DNA from: Sphingomonas sp. dw_22
GTDB lineage: Bacteria > Pseudomonadota > Alphaproteobacteria > Sphingomonadales > Sphingomonadaceae
NCBI RefSeq assembly: GCF_018449795.1
Contig: NZ_JAAVVE010000012.1
Span: 36,692-100,691 of the forward strand
Length of the DNA: 64,000 nt
Direction: 5' to 3'
Below are positions 35,725 to 44,196 of this stretch, one piece after another. The translations under genes and the position numbers were made by a program. The notes below the pieces were generated by a model. It was not told the DNA's origin. It did not search any database and saw nothing but the letters and a program-made list of their open reading frames with translations. Numbering within the stretch: the stretch's first letter is position 1; each line of letters opens with the position of its first letter.

Positions 35725-36437
35725 TGACCCTTGGCTTCCTTGGATTGAGCAGCGGCAGCGGCATCTACGCCCAGCGTGCCGGCCAGTTGCACCGCGCGCT
35801 GGCGGATCGATTCGGGAACGGCCTCGCCGGCCTGGGCGATCTGGCCGAACAGCTTGCCGGCGGCGGCGCGGTTGCCGGACTTCAGATAGGCGGCGCCGAC
35901 CATCTCGCCCGCCGTGCCGAACCACGGCGAATCGGGATTGGCGAGCGTGCCTAGCCGCTGGATCACCACTTCAGGCTTCAGCCCGTCGAATTCGGCGGCG
36001 GTCTGGCGGACCAGCGCGAGATCGCGATAGGCCTGGTCGATCGACTTGTCGTTCGCCACTTCGGCGAACTTGGCGACGGCGCCCTTCGTGTCGTTGCGCG
36101 CCAGCATCACATTGCCCGCGGCGATCTTCGCCAGCGCGGCATAGCCGTCGCTCTTGCCCTGCGCGACCTTGTCGAGCGCCGGCAGCGCCTGGACGGGCTG
36201 GTTCTGCTGGAGCAGCTGCAGCGCGGCGTCATATTCCTCGCCGCGCGTGCCCGCCACGCCGGCGCTGTGATTCTGGTAGAGGAGCCAGCCGCCGAGCGCG
36301 AGCAGGCCCACCACGATCACGCCGACGATCACGAGGCCATAGCGGCGCCCGATGCTCATCATCTGGTCGCGGCGATATTCCTCGTCGACTTCGCGAAGGA
36401 AAGCCTCGTCGGTGGTGCCGGAAGGAGGAAGCGCCAA
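35721..36437 (-). CDS. YfgM-like tetratricopeptide membrane protein
   Basis: 238 residues. A short cytoplasmic N-terminus (DEAFLREVDEEYRRDQMM) is followed by one transmembrane helix (YGLVIVGVIVVGLLALGGWLLY, residues 34-55) and a periplasmic region of TPR-like helix pairs (EEYDAALQLLQQNQPVQALP, YAALAKIAAGNVMLARND, AYLKSGNRAAAGKLFGQIAQ). In E. coli YfgM associates with the Sec translocon and periplasmic chaperones and is encoded before bamB and der, as here. First gene of this operon. Confidence 0.88.
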   Translation of the reverse strand: MALPPSGTTDEAFLREVDEEYRRDQMMSIGRRYGLVIVGVIVVGLLALGGWLLYQNHSAGVAGTRGEEYDAALQLLQQNQPVQALPALDKVAQGKSDGYAALAKIAAGNVMLARNDTKGAVAKFAEVANDKSIDQAYRDLALVRQTAAEFDGLKPEVVIQRLGTLANPDSPWFGTAGEMVGAAYLKSGNRAAAGKLFGQIAQAGEAVPESIRQRAVQLAGTLGVDAAAAAQSKEAKGQ

Positions 36438-36507
36438 AATCTACTCCATGGGTGTCTTGCGGGCGCGGACCTTAGCCGCGGGCTGCAACAAGGGAAAGCC
36501 GCTCAAA

Positions 36508-37371
36508 TCATCCTTGATCGCGTGCCGCATAGACCTGATCGGCTCCCGGAAAAGCCCGGGACCGGACGTCGGCGGCATAGGTCTCAACCGCGGCGGAAAT
36601 GCGGCCGGCCATATCGTCGAACTTCTTCACGAAACGCGCCGTGCGCTCGAACATGCCGAGCATGTCGTCGATCACCAGCACCTGGCCGTCGCACTGGGCC
36701 GAGGCGCCGATGCCGATCGTGGGCACGGCGATCGCGGCGGTGATCGCGTTCGCCAGCGTCTCCACCACGCCTTCGACGACGATCGCAAAGGCGCCCGCAT
36801 CGGCGATCGCGCGGGCATCGCGCAATATCTTGGCCTGCTCCGCCTCGCTGCGCCCCCGCGCGCCATAGCCGCCCAGCGCGTTCACTGCCTGGGGCGTGAG
36901 GCCGATATGGCCGCATACCGGAATCCCCCGCGCGCTCAGGAACGCGACGGTCGGCGCCATCGCCTCGCCGCCCTCCAGCTTCACCGCGGCCGCGCCCGTC
37001 TCCGCCAGCATGCGCGATGCCGATTCGAACGCGCGCTCAGGGGACGCCTCATAGCTGCCGAACGGCATGTCGACGATCACCACCGAATGATGGCTGCCGC
37101 GCACCACCGCGGCGCCGTGGGCGATCATCATGTCGAGCGTCACCGGCAGCGTGGAGGGCAGGCCGTAGATCACCTGGCCCAGGCTGTCGCCCACCAGCAG
37201 CGCGTCGCAATGCGAATCGAGGAGCTGCGCCATCCGCGTGGTGTACGCGGTCAGCATCACGATCGGCTCCTTGCCCTTGCGGCTGCGGATCGCGGGAACC
37301 GTCAGCCGCTTCATCGGCACGGGCGTGGGAGTGGCGCGGCTCGGCGCGACGTCGAGAGTCTGATGGGACAT
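36508..37371 (-). CDS. panB: 3-methyl-2-oxobutanoate hydroxymethyltransferase
   Basis: 287 residues, from the ATG with AAGGGGG upstream. TIM-barrel motifs: [33 protein letters not shown] (metal-binding Asp), [50 protein letters not shown] and VEGVVETLA. It makes ketopantoate, the first committed step to pantothenate and CoA. panC is not adjacent. Stands alone upstream of the YfgM operon on the same strand. Confidence 0.97.
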   Translation of the reverse strand: MSHQTLDVAPSRATPTPVPMKRLTVPAIRSRKGKEPIVMLTAYTTRMAQLLDSHCDALLVGDSLGQVIYGLPSTLPVTLDMMIAHGAAVVRGSHHSVVIVDMPFGSYEASPERAFESASRMLAETGAAAVKLEGGEAMAPTVAFLSARGIPVCGHIGLTPQAVNALGGYGARGRSEAEQAKILRDARAIADAGAFAIVVEGVVETLANAITAAIAVPTIGIGASAQCDGQVLVIDDMLGMFERTARFVKKFDDMAGRISAAVETYAADVRSRAFPGADQVYAARDQG

Positions 37372-37435
37372 GCGCGCCCCCTTAGCCCCGCCCTGCCGCA
37401 CATGCCAGCCGACCGCTCACCCATGTCGACTAACC

Positions 37436-37467
37436 TTGACTCAATGTCAGATATATATAACATTGAG
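37436..37467 (+). promoter_or_regulatory. Promoter with overlapping palindromic operator for the membrane protein/XRE pair
   Basis: A -35 TTGACT (37436-37441) is followed by AT-rich TATATATAACAT where a -10 falls. CTCAATGT (37440-37447) and ACATTGAG (37460-37467) are perfect 8-bp arms that cover most of the promoter, as expected for an autorepressor such as the XRE protein encoded by the second gene. Confidence 0.6.
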
Positions 37468-37494
37468 CATGCAATTTCGAACATGAGGTGCATC

Positions 37495-37917
37495 ATGCCT
37501 TTCAAGGAGAAGATCGCCTGGATCTCGGTCGTCACGACCATATTGGTCTGGGGCGGCTATTTCGGCTTCATGGCGGCGACCGGCTGGCGCCATCCCGGCC
37601 CGGTCTATTTCGCCGGCTTCATCGGCGCGGTGATCGTGCAGACGATCCTGGTGACGGTCGCCAGCATCGTCACCGCGATACTCTCGCCCCGGGATGCAAG
37701 CGCGGGCAGCGACGAACGCGACCGGGCGATCTCCCGGCGTGCCTATGCCTTCGCCTATCCGGTGCTGCTCACTTTGGTCGTCTGCGTCGCCGCGAGCATG
37801 CATTTCGGCGTCCGCGCGGTGGGCATGGCCTATGGCATCATGGGCGCGATCGTGATCGCCGAGATCGTCCATTACGGCGCGCAGATCGCCGGCTATCGCC
37901 GAGGCTGGCATGGCTAG
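37495..37917 (+). CDS. Four-helix membrane protein paired with XRE regulator
   Basis: 140 residues from MPFKEKIAW, the ATG with AGGTG upstream. Four transmembrane helices are evident (IAWISVVTTILVWGGYFGFM, YFAGFIGAVIVQTILVTVAS, FAYPVLLTLVVCVAASMHFG, AYGIMGAIVIAEIVHYG) with a charged cytoplasmic loop SAGSDERDRAISRRA between helices 2 and 3. This DERD loop and topology are typical of DUF2178-like proteins that are co-encoded with a small XRE regulator. The next gene begins eight bases before its stop. Role unknown. Confidence 0.75.
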   Translation: MPFKEKIAWISVVTTILVWGGYFGFMAATGWRHPGPVYFAGFIGAVIVQTILVTVASIVTAILSPRDASAGSDERDRAISRRAYAFAYPVLLTLVVCVAASMHFGVRAVGMAYGIMGAIVIAEIVHYGAQIAGYRRGWHG

Positions 37918-38125
37918 GCCGCACATCGCCAACCAGATCCGCACGCTGCGCTTCCTCGCCGGCGAGATGACCCAGGCCGAATTGGGCGAACGGATCGGCG
38001 TCACCCGCCAGACGGTCGCCGCGATCGAGGCGGGCAAATACTCCCCAACGCTGGAAGCCGCCTTCCGCATCGCCCGCGTCTTCGGCAAGCCGCTGGAGGA
38101 GGTCTTCCAATGGGAAGGGGAATGA
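37910..38125 (+). CDS. Small XRE-family helix-turn-helix regulator
   Basis: 71 residues, a single Cro/CI-type HTH: IRTLRFLAGEMTQAELGERIGVTRQTVAAIEAGKYSPTLE-type sequence with recognition helix VTRQTVAAIEAGKYSP and a C-terminal FGKPLEEVFQWEGE. This compact form is widespread as a YgzD-like regulator next to a membrane protein gene. It overlaps that gene and probably represses the shared promoter through the 37440-37467 palindrome. Confidence 0.9.
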   Translation: MARPHIANQIRTLRFLAGEMTQAELGERIGVTRQTVAAIEAGKYSPTLEAAFRIARVFGKPLEEVFQWEGE

Positions 38126-38220
38126 CCAGCCTTCCAATGTAGGATTTGGCGTGCTGCGGTGGCCCGATGCGCCGCAGCCGCCCTTCCCCCAGCAAATTCG
38201 GCAGGATGGCCGGGTTACCC

Positions 38221-38296
38221 GGTCAACCGGACACCCCTCGCACGAGTCAACTTGGTCAACCGGAAACCCCTCGATCGAGTCAAATGAGTCAACCGG
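38221..38296. repeat. 33-bp tandem repeat, 2.3 copies
   Basis: GGTCAACCGGACACCCCTCG (38221 onward) repeats at 38254 with three changes and again in part at 38287 (GTCAACCGG). The unit is 33 bases, ending CGAGTCAA. It lies just beyond the stop of the minus-strand membrane protein gene. Because 33 is a multiple of three the frame stays open, but no protein is recognisable. Confidence 0.6.
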
Positions 38297-38304
38297 CGGT
38301 CAAT

Positions 38305-38745
38305 TCACGAGATCCAGCCGCGCCGCTCCGCGCGCTTGGCGAACCAGATCTGGAAGATCCCCACCACCGCGATGAAGGCCGGGAATGCCATCGCCGCCAC
38401 CACGCCCTCGTGCGCGATCAGGTCGGTCGCGCCGAAGAGATAGCCGAACTGCACGATCACCGCGGCCAGCGAGAGGATGTAGAGCGGCACCGCCATCCTC
38501 GATCGGGTCAGCAGCGCCAGCGATCCGAGCAGCCCGCCACCCACCGCCACGGCATAGACCAGGGTGAGCCAGAGCGGCAGCGCGGCATAATAAGCGCGGT
38601 CCCAATCGGTCGCGTTCGGGTCGAGCGCGGGGCCGAAGGCGATGTGCAGATAGAGCGTCGTGCAGCCCGCCACGCCCCAGACCACCAGCAATACGGCGAT
38701 AGGAACGAACCAGCTTGGCGGCTTTTGCCGAATATAGGATGCCAT
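38305..38745 (-). CDS. Hypothetical four-helix membrane protein
   Basis: 146 residues. Four hydrophobic helices (WFVPIAVLLVVWGVAGCTTL, ALPLWLTLVYAVAVGGGLLG, VPLYILSLAAVIVQFGYLFG, VVAAMAFPAFIAVVGIFQIW), short basic ends and no signature enzymatic motif. Similar unannotated proteins occur in sphingomonads. It is monocistronic; the gap upstream to the next gene is 92 bases. Function unknown. Confidence 0.7.
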   Translation of the reverse strand: MASYIRQKPPSWFVPIAVLLVVWGVAGCTTLYLHIAFGPALDPNATDWDRAYYAALPLWLTLVYAVAVGGGLLGSLALLTRSRMAVPLYILSLAAVIVQFGYLFGATDLIAHEGVVAAMAFPAFIAVVGIFQIWFAKRAERRGWIS

Positions 38746-38837
38746 GCGACCCCTCTCCCGGGATTGTCCTTTGCCCCAGGACTAAGTTACCGCAATATCG
38801 TGGAATCCGCCACTATCGGATGGCAAGCCGCGCGAAC

Positions 38838-39185
38838 TCAGAGGAGCGCGCGTGCGTACCGCTCCGGCGCAAAGCCGATCAGCAGCCCGCCCGGATGTTC
38901 GAGCACCGGCCGCTTTATCATCGAAGGCTGTTCGAGCATCAGCGCCGCCGCCTTCGCCGCGTCCAGCCCGGCCTTGGCCTCGTCGGGCAGCTTACGGAAG
39001 GTGGTGCCGGCGTGATTGAGCACCGTCTCCCAGCCCGCCGTCTCGATCCAGCGTGCCAGCCGCGCCGGATCGACGCCCTCGGTCTTGTAATCGTGGAAGA
39101 CCGCGTCGATGCCGTTGGCCTCCAGCCAGGCACGCGCCTTCTTCATCGTGTCGCAGTTTTTGATGCCGTAGATCGCGATGCTCAT
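38838..39185 (-). CDS. ArsC/Spx-family reductase (YffB-like)
   Basis: 115 residues. AIYGIKNCDTMKKARAWLEANG contains the single CxxM/T thioredoxin-fold cysteine near residue 10, followed by VFHDYKTEGVDP and the C-terminal MIKRPVLEHPGGLLIGFAPERY typical of YffB (SpxA-like) rather than true ArsC. The biochemical role of YffB is uncertain, perhaps a glutathione-dependent thiol reductase. The GNAT gene starts downstream in the same direction only as part of the next operon end, six bases away, so co-transcription is possible. Confidence 0.88.
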   Translation of the reverse strand: MSIAIYGIKNCDTMKKARAWLEANGIDAVFHDYKTEGVDPARLARWIETAGWETVLNHAGTTFRKLPDEAKAGLDAAKAAALMLEQPSMIKRPVLEHPGGLLIGFAPERYARALL

Positions 39186-39191
39186 GCCGCC

Positions 39192-39599
39192 CTACTTAAG
39201 GAAACGGCCGAGCGTCACAACCTCCTGCCGCTCCAATCCGAGCTTTTCGTAGAAGCCGAGCGCGGCCGCATTGCCCGCGCGCACCATCAGCTGGATCTTG
39301 GGGCATCCGCGCGAGCGCAGCCAATCCTCCGCCGCCGCCATCAGCGCCCGGCCCCGCCCCGCCCCCTGCCGCTCCGGTGCGACCGCCAGATAATAGACCC
39401 AGCCGCGATGCCCGTCGAAGCCGACCATCACGCTCCCGTCGATCCCGTCCCCGCCCCGCGCAACCAGCACCGTGGAGCCGCCAGTCGCCAGCGCCAGCGC
39501 GAAATCCGCTTCCGGATCGTTCCACGGCCGGGTGAGCCCGCAGGTCCGCCACAGCGCGACGATCTCGGCCGCATCGGCTTGGGTAGCGGCCTCGATCAC
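39192..39599 (-). CDS. GNAT-family N-acetyltransferase
   Basis: 135 residues beginning with GTG. The GNAT core is clear: VYYLAVAPERQGAGRGRALMA (motif A, acetyl-CoA pyrophosphate loop QGAGRG) and NAAALGFYEKLGLERQEV (motif B). YpeA/RimI-like, so a small-molecule or protein acceptor is possible. Its GTG overlaps the tag stop (GTGA), making it the third gene of the ycaQ-tag-GNAT operon. Confidence 0.85.
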   Translation of the reverse strand: MIEAATQADAAEIVALWRTCGLTRPWNDPEADFALALATGGSTVLVARGGDGIDGSVMVGFDGHRGWVYYLAVAPERQGAGRGRALMAAAEDWLRSRGCPKIQLMVRAGNAAALGFYEKLGLERQEVVTLGRFLK

Positions 39600-40159
39600 G
39601 CCAGCCGCGCCACTTCGGCCCGCCGGAAGCACTCCGCCGCATGATCGTTCACGATCCCCACCGCCTGCATCCAGGCATAGACGATCGTCGGCCCGACGAA
39701 CTTGAAGCCGCGCCGCTTCATCTCCTTCGAGATCGTCTCGGAGAGCGGCGTCGAGGCGACCCAGCCATGGCCCTCGCCGGTCAACACCTTGCCACCGGTG
39801 AACGACCAGCAGAAATCGGCGAAATCCTCGCCCTTCTCCGCCATGTCGAGCCAGATCTGCGCGCCGCGGATCGTCGCCTCGATCTTGGCGCGGGCGCGGA
39901 CGATGCCGGCGTCCCCCATCAGCCGCTCCACGTCCGCCTCGCCGAACGCGGCGACCTGGGCCGGATCGAACCCCGCGAACGCCTTCCGAAACGCCTCGCG
40001 CTTGCGCAGGATGATGATCCAGGCGAGGCCCGCCTGGAACCCCTCCAGCATCAGCATCTCCCACAGCATCCGGGGATCGCGCTGCGGCACGCCCCATTCG
40101 GCGTCGTGATAGGCCCGGTTGAGCGGATCGCCCTCGGCCCAGCTGCAGCGGATGGTCAT
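39596..40159 (-). CDS. tag: DNA-3-methyladenine glycosylase I
   Basis: 187 residues. Zinc ligands Cys5 and His18 (IRCSWAEGDPLNRAYHDAEW) and the C-terminal His and Cys of NDHAAECFRR match E. coli Tag, as does Glu39 in LEGFQAGLAW, a key residue in base recognition. It removes 3-methyladenine from alkylated DNA. The start overlaps the YcaQ-family gene by ATGA and the stop overlaps the GNAT gene, so the three are translated together. Confidence 0.96.
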   Translation of the reverse strand: MTIRCSWAEGDPLNRAYHDAEWGVPQRDPRMLWEMLMLEGFQAGLAWIIILRKREAFRKAFAGFDPAQVAAFGEADVERLMGDAGIVRARAKIEATIRGAQIWLDMAEKGEDFADFCWSFTGGKVLTGEGHGWVASTPLSETISKEMKRRGFKFVGPTIVYAWMQAVGIVNDHAAECFRRAEVARLA

Positions 40160-41340
40160 CCTGCTTCTCCCGTCACGACGTCACCGATCTTCACTTCGCC
40201 AAGCCCCAGCCATTCGGCCATCCGCGCCAGTTCGCCTTCCAGCCGCTCCCGCGTCTCCGCCGGCGCGCCGGGCTCCAGCGTCAGGCGATGCGCCAGCAGC
40301 CGTCCGCCCTGCCGATCCGCCTTCAGGTCGGCCCGTGCCACCAGCGCGCCGTCCATCAGGAACGGGAGGACATAATAGCCATGGGTGCGCTTGTCCTGCG
40401 GCACATAGATCTCGATCCGGTAGCGGAAGCCGAACAGCCGCTCGGTCCGGGCGCGCTCCCATATCAGCGGGTCGAACGGCGCGAGCAGCGCAGCGCCCTC
40501 CACCCGGCGCGGCCGCCGCGCATCGCGGTGCAGCCATGCCGGCTGGCGCCAGCCCTGCACCTCGGCGGGAACCAGCACGCCCTCCTCCGCCAATGCCTCG
40601 ATCGCCGCGCGCCCTTCCTCGGGCTTGAGCCGGAAATAGTCGCGCAAGTCGATGGCGGTGGCAACGCCCAGCGCCCGCGCGCTCCGCTCGACCAGCGCCC
40701 GCTGTGCAGTGGCCGCATCCGGCGTCGGCGCGTCCAGGATCGCGGCGGGCAGCACCCGCTCGGTCAGGTCATAGACCCGCTCGAAGCTGCCGCGCCGCGT
40801 CGCAGTGGTGATCTGTCCGGACCAGAACAGCCATTCGAGCGCGAGCTTGGCGTCGCTCCACGTCCACCAGCCGCTCTGGCTGCTGCCATTCTCGAAATCC
40901 GACGCGGCGAGCGGCCCCTCGGCGGCGATCCGTTCGAGCACCGCCTTCGCCTCGCCATGCCGCTCATGCGCGAAGCGGCGCAGCATCGTCCAGCCGATCT
41001 CGCCCCGCTCGGCCCGCGCCATCCGCCAGCGCAGCAGCGGCTGGAGTTCGACCGGCAGCAGCGACGCCTCATGCGCCCAATATTCGAACAACCTACGCTG
41101 GCGGCGCGGCCCCCAGGCATCCCGCTCGATCAGCCCTCGGTCGTAGCTGCCCAGCCGCGAAAAGGCAGGCAGATAGTGCGCGCGCACCAGCACATTGACG
41201 CTGTCGATCTGGTGCAGCGAGAGCCGCTCGACCGTCCGCCGCAACTGCGCCGCGCCCACCATGGCGGGATGCCGCACGCCGAACCCCTGCGCAGCCAGCG
41301 CGATCCGGCGCGCGCCCTTGAGGGAGAGCCGCTCAACCAA
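40156..41340 (-). CDS. YcaQ/AlkZ-family DNA glycosylase (winged-helix, DUF1006 group)
   Basis: 394 residues starting with TTG, which has GGAG eight bases upstream. Tandem winged-helix architecture with the catalytic QxD motif HQIDSVNV at Gln44 and Asp46, equivalent to Gln43/Asp45 of E. coli YcaQ. Further conserved parts are FEYWAHEASLLP, APFDPLIWERARTERLFGF and HGYYVLPFLMDGALVARADL. YcaQ unhooks interstrand cross-links and removes bulky N7-alkylguanine. First gene of a coupled operon with the 3-methyladenine glycosylase, so an alkylation-damage repair unit. Confidence 0.9.
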   Translation of the reverse strand: MVERLSLKGARRIALAAQGFGVRHPAMVGAAQLRRTVERLSLHQIDSVNVLVRAHYLPAFSRLGSYDRGLIERDAWGPRRQRRLFEYWAHEASLLPVELQPLLRWRMARAERGEIGWTMLRRFAHERHGEAKAVLERIAAEGPLAASDFENGSSQSGWWTWSDAKLALEWLFWSGQITTATRRGSFERVYDLTERVLPAAILDAPTPDAATAQRALVERSARALGVATAIDLRDYFRLKPEEGRAAIEALAEEGVLVPAEVQGWRQPAWLHRDARRPRRVEGAALLAPFDPLIWERARTERLFGFRYRIEIYVPQDKRTHGYYVLPFLMDGALVARADLKADRQGGRLLAHRLTLEPGAPAETRERLEGELARMAEWLGLGEVKIGDVVTGEAG

Positions 41341-41355
41341 TCGCGCGGCTCCGGT

Positions 41356-41448
41356 TCATTCGCACTCGACGAGCATCGCGCTGGCGATCGCTGGATCACG
41401 CGTCACTCCGTCCTTCATCATCGTCCTGAAATCGCGTGTCAGAGCCAT
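41356..41448 (-). pseudogene. N-terminal remnant of a small HTH-type regulator
   Basis: The 30 codons MALTRDFRTMMKDGVTRDPA and following match my memory of the N-terminus of a group of about 100-residue alphaproteobacterial DNA-binding proteins (MALTRDFKETVxARVxRDPA), but the frame stops after LVECE with no HTH domain. It sits in the 163-bp gap between the YcaQ and transporter genes. The family match is from memory and needs a search. Confidence 0.3.
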
Positions 41449-41503
41449 CACGCCGCTTTTGTCATTTTTCTTCGCCACCGCAACTGCCTCGCAAGACTGC
41501 CAT

Positions 41504-42892
41504 TCACTGCGATCGGGTTGGCACCGCCGTACCGCCTCCGATTGCCTGCCCGACATTCAAGCGCGGATTTGCTCCGCGATGAGCGTTCGACGCACGCGGC
41601 GATCCCGCGCCAAGGACGAACAGCGCCAGCGCACCCGTAACGACAGGCACGAACGCATAGACGACACGCACCGTCATCGCGTGCCTTTCGAGATCGTCGA
41701 CGGACGGCGCCGCGTCTCCGGCCGACATCGCGGCAATGGCGGACAGGGCCAGCCATGCGCCGGCGCCCATGGAGAGCTTCAGCGTGATGTTGCTGATCGA
41801 ATAGCAGCTCGCACCGTGCCGAAGGCCCGTCGCGGCCGTCTCGCCCGCCACGTCGGCGACCATCGCGCGCAGCAGCGTGAAGTCCACGCCGATGAACAGG
41901 CTGCGCAGCAGCAGAAAGGCGATCGCCGGCGCCATCATGCCCGCCGGCACCAGCAGTGCGAACGGCGCGATCGCGATCTGCCAGCCGAAGACGAGCATCA
42001 GCATCGGCCGCCTGCCGATGCGCATGCCGATCTTGCTCCACAGCGGCAGCGTCACCAGCGCCGCCGCTGCCTGCAGCAGGAGCAGCGTGCTGCCCCAGCC
42101 CCCGAGCTTGAGCGTGTCCTCGATGAAGAAGAGGAAGATCGCCGAGCCGGCGGACTCGGTGAGGCCGGTGAACAGATAGAGCAGCAGGATCGGCCGCAGC
42201 GCCGGCGTGCGGAGGATGCCGGCGAACAGCCGCAGCGGATTGGCGAGCTCGGCCGCGCGGGTCCGCGGCAGCACGGGCTCGGCGACGTGGCGGACGATGA
42301 GGAACACCGAGAGCGGGCAGAGCAGCAGCAGGATCGCGCCCAGCGCCGCGACCTGCCCCTCCCGTCCGACGCCGAGGCCCCGCTCGAGCGCGGCGGGCAG
42401 CAGCAGGACCACGATCATGCCCGCGACTCCGAACCAGGTCTTGGCACCCATGATCCGCAGCCGCTCGCCGGGATCGCGCGCGATCTCCAACGCCCAGCCG
42501 CCATGCGGCGTGACCAGCATCATATAGCCGAGGTGCAGCAAGAGGCCCGAGGCGATCAGGGTGGCAAGGCTGGTCCAGGGCCAGACGAAGAAGACCCCCG
42601 CCGCCCCGAGCATGATCGGCGGCGCGCTCGCCACCAACCAGGGGCGCCGCTGGCCGTAGCGCGTGGGGAAGCGATCGCTGGCCCAGGCGATCGCGGGATC
42701 GATCAGGCTGTCGAACAGCCGTGCGGCCATCAGCAGCGCGCCGGCGACGCCCAGCGACAGCCCGAGCGTGGTCGCGAAGAAGCTCGGAAGATAGACGCGC
42801 CAGGCGATCTCGACAGCCATGACGACGACCATCGGCAGCGAAAAGGCGGCGAGCCCGGCCAGGCCGAGCCGATCCGGCGAATCTGCGCGCAC
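41504..42892 (-). CDS. MFS transporter of the GPH (glycoside-pentoside-hexuronide:cation symporter) type
   Basis: 462 residues from GTG with AAAGGG upstream. Twelve hydrophobic helices, and between helices 2 and 3 the GPH signature DSLIDPAIAWASDRFPTRYG followed by QRRPWL. A second cytoplasmic motif is SKIGMRIGRRPMLML. Likely a sugar or sugar-acid symporter. It is followed upstream by a tandem TetR gene on the same strand and, divergently, by a TonB receptor and phosphatase, implying uptake of one substrate across both membranes. The Ala/Gly-rich C-terminal tail (about 30 residues) is unusual. Confidence 0.85.
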   Translation of the reverse strand: MRADSPDRLGLAGLAAFSLPMVVVMAVEIAWRVYLPSFFATTLGLSLGVAGALLMAARLFDSLIDPAIAWASDRFPTRYGQRRPWLVASAPPIMLGAAGVFFVWPWTSLATLIASGLLLHLGYMMLVTPHGGWALEIARDPGERLRIMGAKTWFGVAGMIVVLLLPAALERGLGVGREGQVAALGAILLLLCPLSVFLIVRHVAEPVLPRTRAAELANPLRLFAGILRTPALRPILLLYLFTGLTESAGSAIFLFFIEDTLKLGGWGSTLLLLQAAAALVTLPLWSKIGMRIGRRPMLMLVFGWQIAIAPFALLVPAGMMAPAIAFLLLRSLFIGVDFTLLRAMVADVAGETAATGLRHGASCYSISNITLKLSMGAGAWLALSAIAAMSAGDAAPSVDDLERHAMTVRVVYAFVPVVTGALALFVLGAGSPRASNAHRGANPRLNVGQAIGGGTAVPTRSQ

Positions 42893-42963
42893 TCCAATTC
42901 CCTTTCACGGGCATGGTGCAGCGCAGCGATGACGAGTTTGTGACGATGCTTCCGTAGCGGCGT

Positions 42964-44187
42964 TCAGCGCCGGTCGAGCCGGGCGAGCAAAGCCGTGAAA
43001 TCGCCGGTCGGCGTGTCGGGCGTGCGGGTCCGGCCGCCACAGACATAGGCGCGGCTCCGCCCGGCCATCAGCGCGGAGGCGATTGCCGCGTCGGCGGGCC
43101 CGATCGGCCGGTCGCGACCCATCAGCGCCTGGAAATAGCGCCCGGAGGTCCGTCCGCGCAGATAGCGCAGTTGCGCGGCAAAGGCGTGGAAAGCCGGATC
43201 GCGGGCGCTGGCCGAAAGCAGTTCGTCGGCACCAAGCAGATCCTCGCGTGCCGGGAGGCCGGAATCGAGGCGGGCAAGCGCTTCCTCGCGTCCGATTTCC
43301 GGGACGGCGGCCAGCTCGCTTGCCGAATGGGGCACCATGCGGCGATAAATGGCCTCGAAGGCCGCATGCAGCAGGTCGGCGCTCGTCCGGAACTTGTGCG
43401 AGACGACGCCGAGCGTCACGCCCGCCTCCGCCGCCACGGCGCGATGGGTCAGCGCCGCGATGCCGCGATGGGCGACGGTCGCGGCGGCCGCGGTTGCGAC
43501 GGCGTCGGCCACCGGATCGTCATGCGGCGGCGGAGGGATCAGCGCGGCGGCATCGCGGCGCGCAAGTTCGAACCAGGCGGCCGGCGCGGCAAGTCGGCCG
43601 TCGAGCCACCCAGCCCAGCCATCGCACAGCTCGCTGAGCGCCGCCCGGTCAACCGGACGCCGCCAGCGCAGCAGGTGCATCGCGCTCACCCCGTCGAACA
43701 TCCAGGCCGTCGCCACCGCCATGTCGGCGAGTTCCAGGCGCACACAGATCTCCTGCCAGAACCCTTGCCAGAGCGCGTCCCATTTGGCGGAGGAGGCGAG
43801 GTGCCGGGTGTCGCGCAGCGCCATCAGCTGGCATTCGCGCCAGGCGAAGGCGAGCGTTCGCCGGGTCTCGCACCAGTCGTCGACCAGGGTGGCGAGCAAC
43901 GGCCCGAGCGCCGCGGCGCCCCGCACCTCACCTTGAATCGCGGCCAGCTGCGCTTCGCACCAGCGGCCCGCTTCGGCGCGCGCCTCGCTTTGCGCGCTCT
44001 CCAACAAGTGTTCCAGATCGCCAAAGTGATAATAGATGGAGGAGACCGGAAGCCCCGCAGCCCCCGCCAGCGCACGCGCGGATATGCCGGCTGCCCCTTC
44101 CCGCTTCCAAGCCAAAAGTGTTGCAGAAACAAGCTTTTGCGTCGAGGAAATAGCCGCATCTTCCGTTTCCAGCCGCTTGCCGGGCAT
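42964..44187 (-). CDS. Tandem TetR-family regulator with two HTH domains
   Basis: 407 residues, about twice the normal TetR length. The first TetR unit starts with an HTH at residues 15-62 (GISARALAGAAGLPVSSIYY), the second with an HTH at about 228-275 (ALTHRAVAAEAGVTLGVVSH). Each HTH is followed by a helical ligand-binding-like region. A single chain may therefore mimic a TetR dimer. The ATG was chosen by GGAGG five bases upstream; an earlier ATG would run through the operator. Two dyads lie between this gene and the divergent TonB receptor gene. It probably senses the imported compound. Confidence 0.88.
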   Translation of the reverse strand: MPGKRLETEDAAISSTQKLVSATLLAWKREGAAGISARALAGAAGLPVSSIYYHFGDLEHLLESAQSEARAEAGRWCEAQLAAIQGEVRGAAALGPLLATLVDDWCETRRTLAFAWRECQLMALRDTRHLASSAKWDALWQGFWQEICVRLELADMAVATAWMFDGVSAMHLLRWRRPVDRAALSELCDGWAGWLDGRLAAPAAWFELARRDAAALIPPPPHDDPVADAVATAAAATVAHRGIAALTHRAVAAEAGVTLGVVSHKFRTSADLLHAAFEAIYRRMVPHSASELAAVPEIGREEALARLDSGLPAREDLLGADELLSASARDPAFHAFAAQLRYLRGRTSGRYFQALMGRDRPIGPADAAIASALMAGRSRAYVCGGRTRTPDTPTGDFTALLARLDRR

Positions 44188-44196
44188 CGCATCCTC

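Noticed and set aside
38221..38296. CRISPR-like short repeats
   Set aside because: Only 2.3 copies in direct tandem with a 3-base spacer and no cas genes; it is an ordinary tandem repeat.
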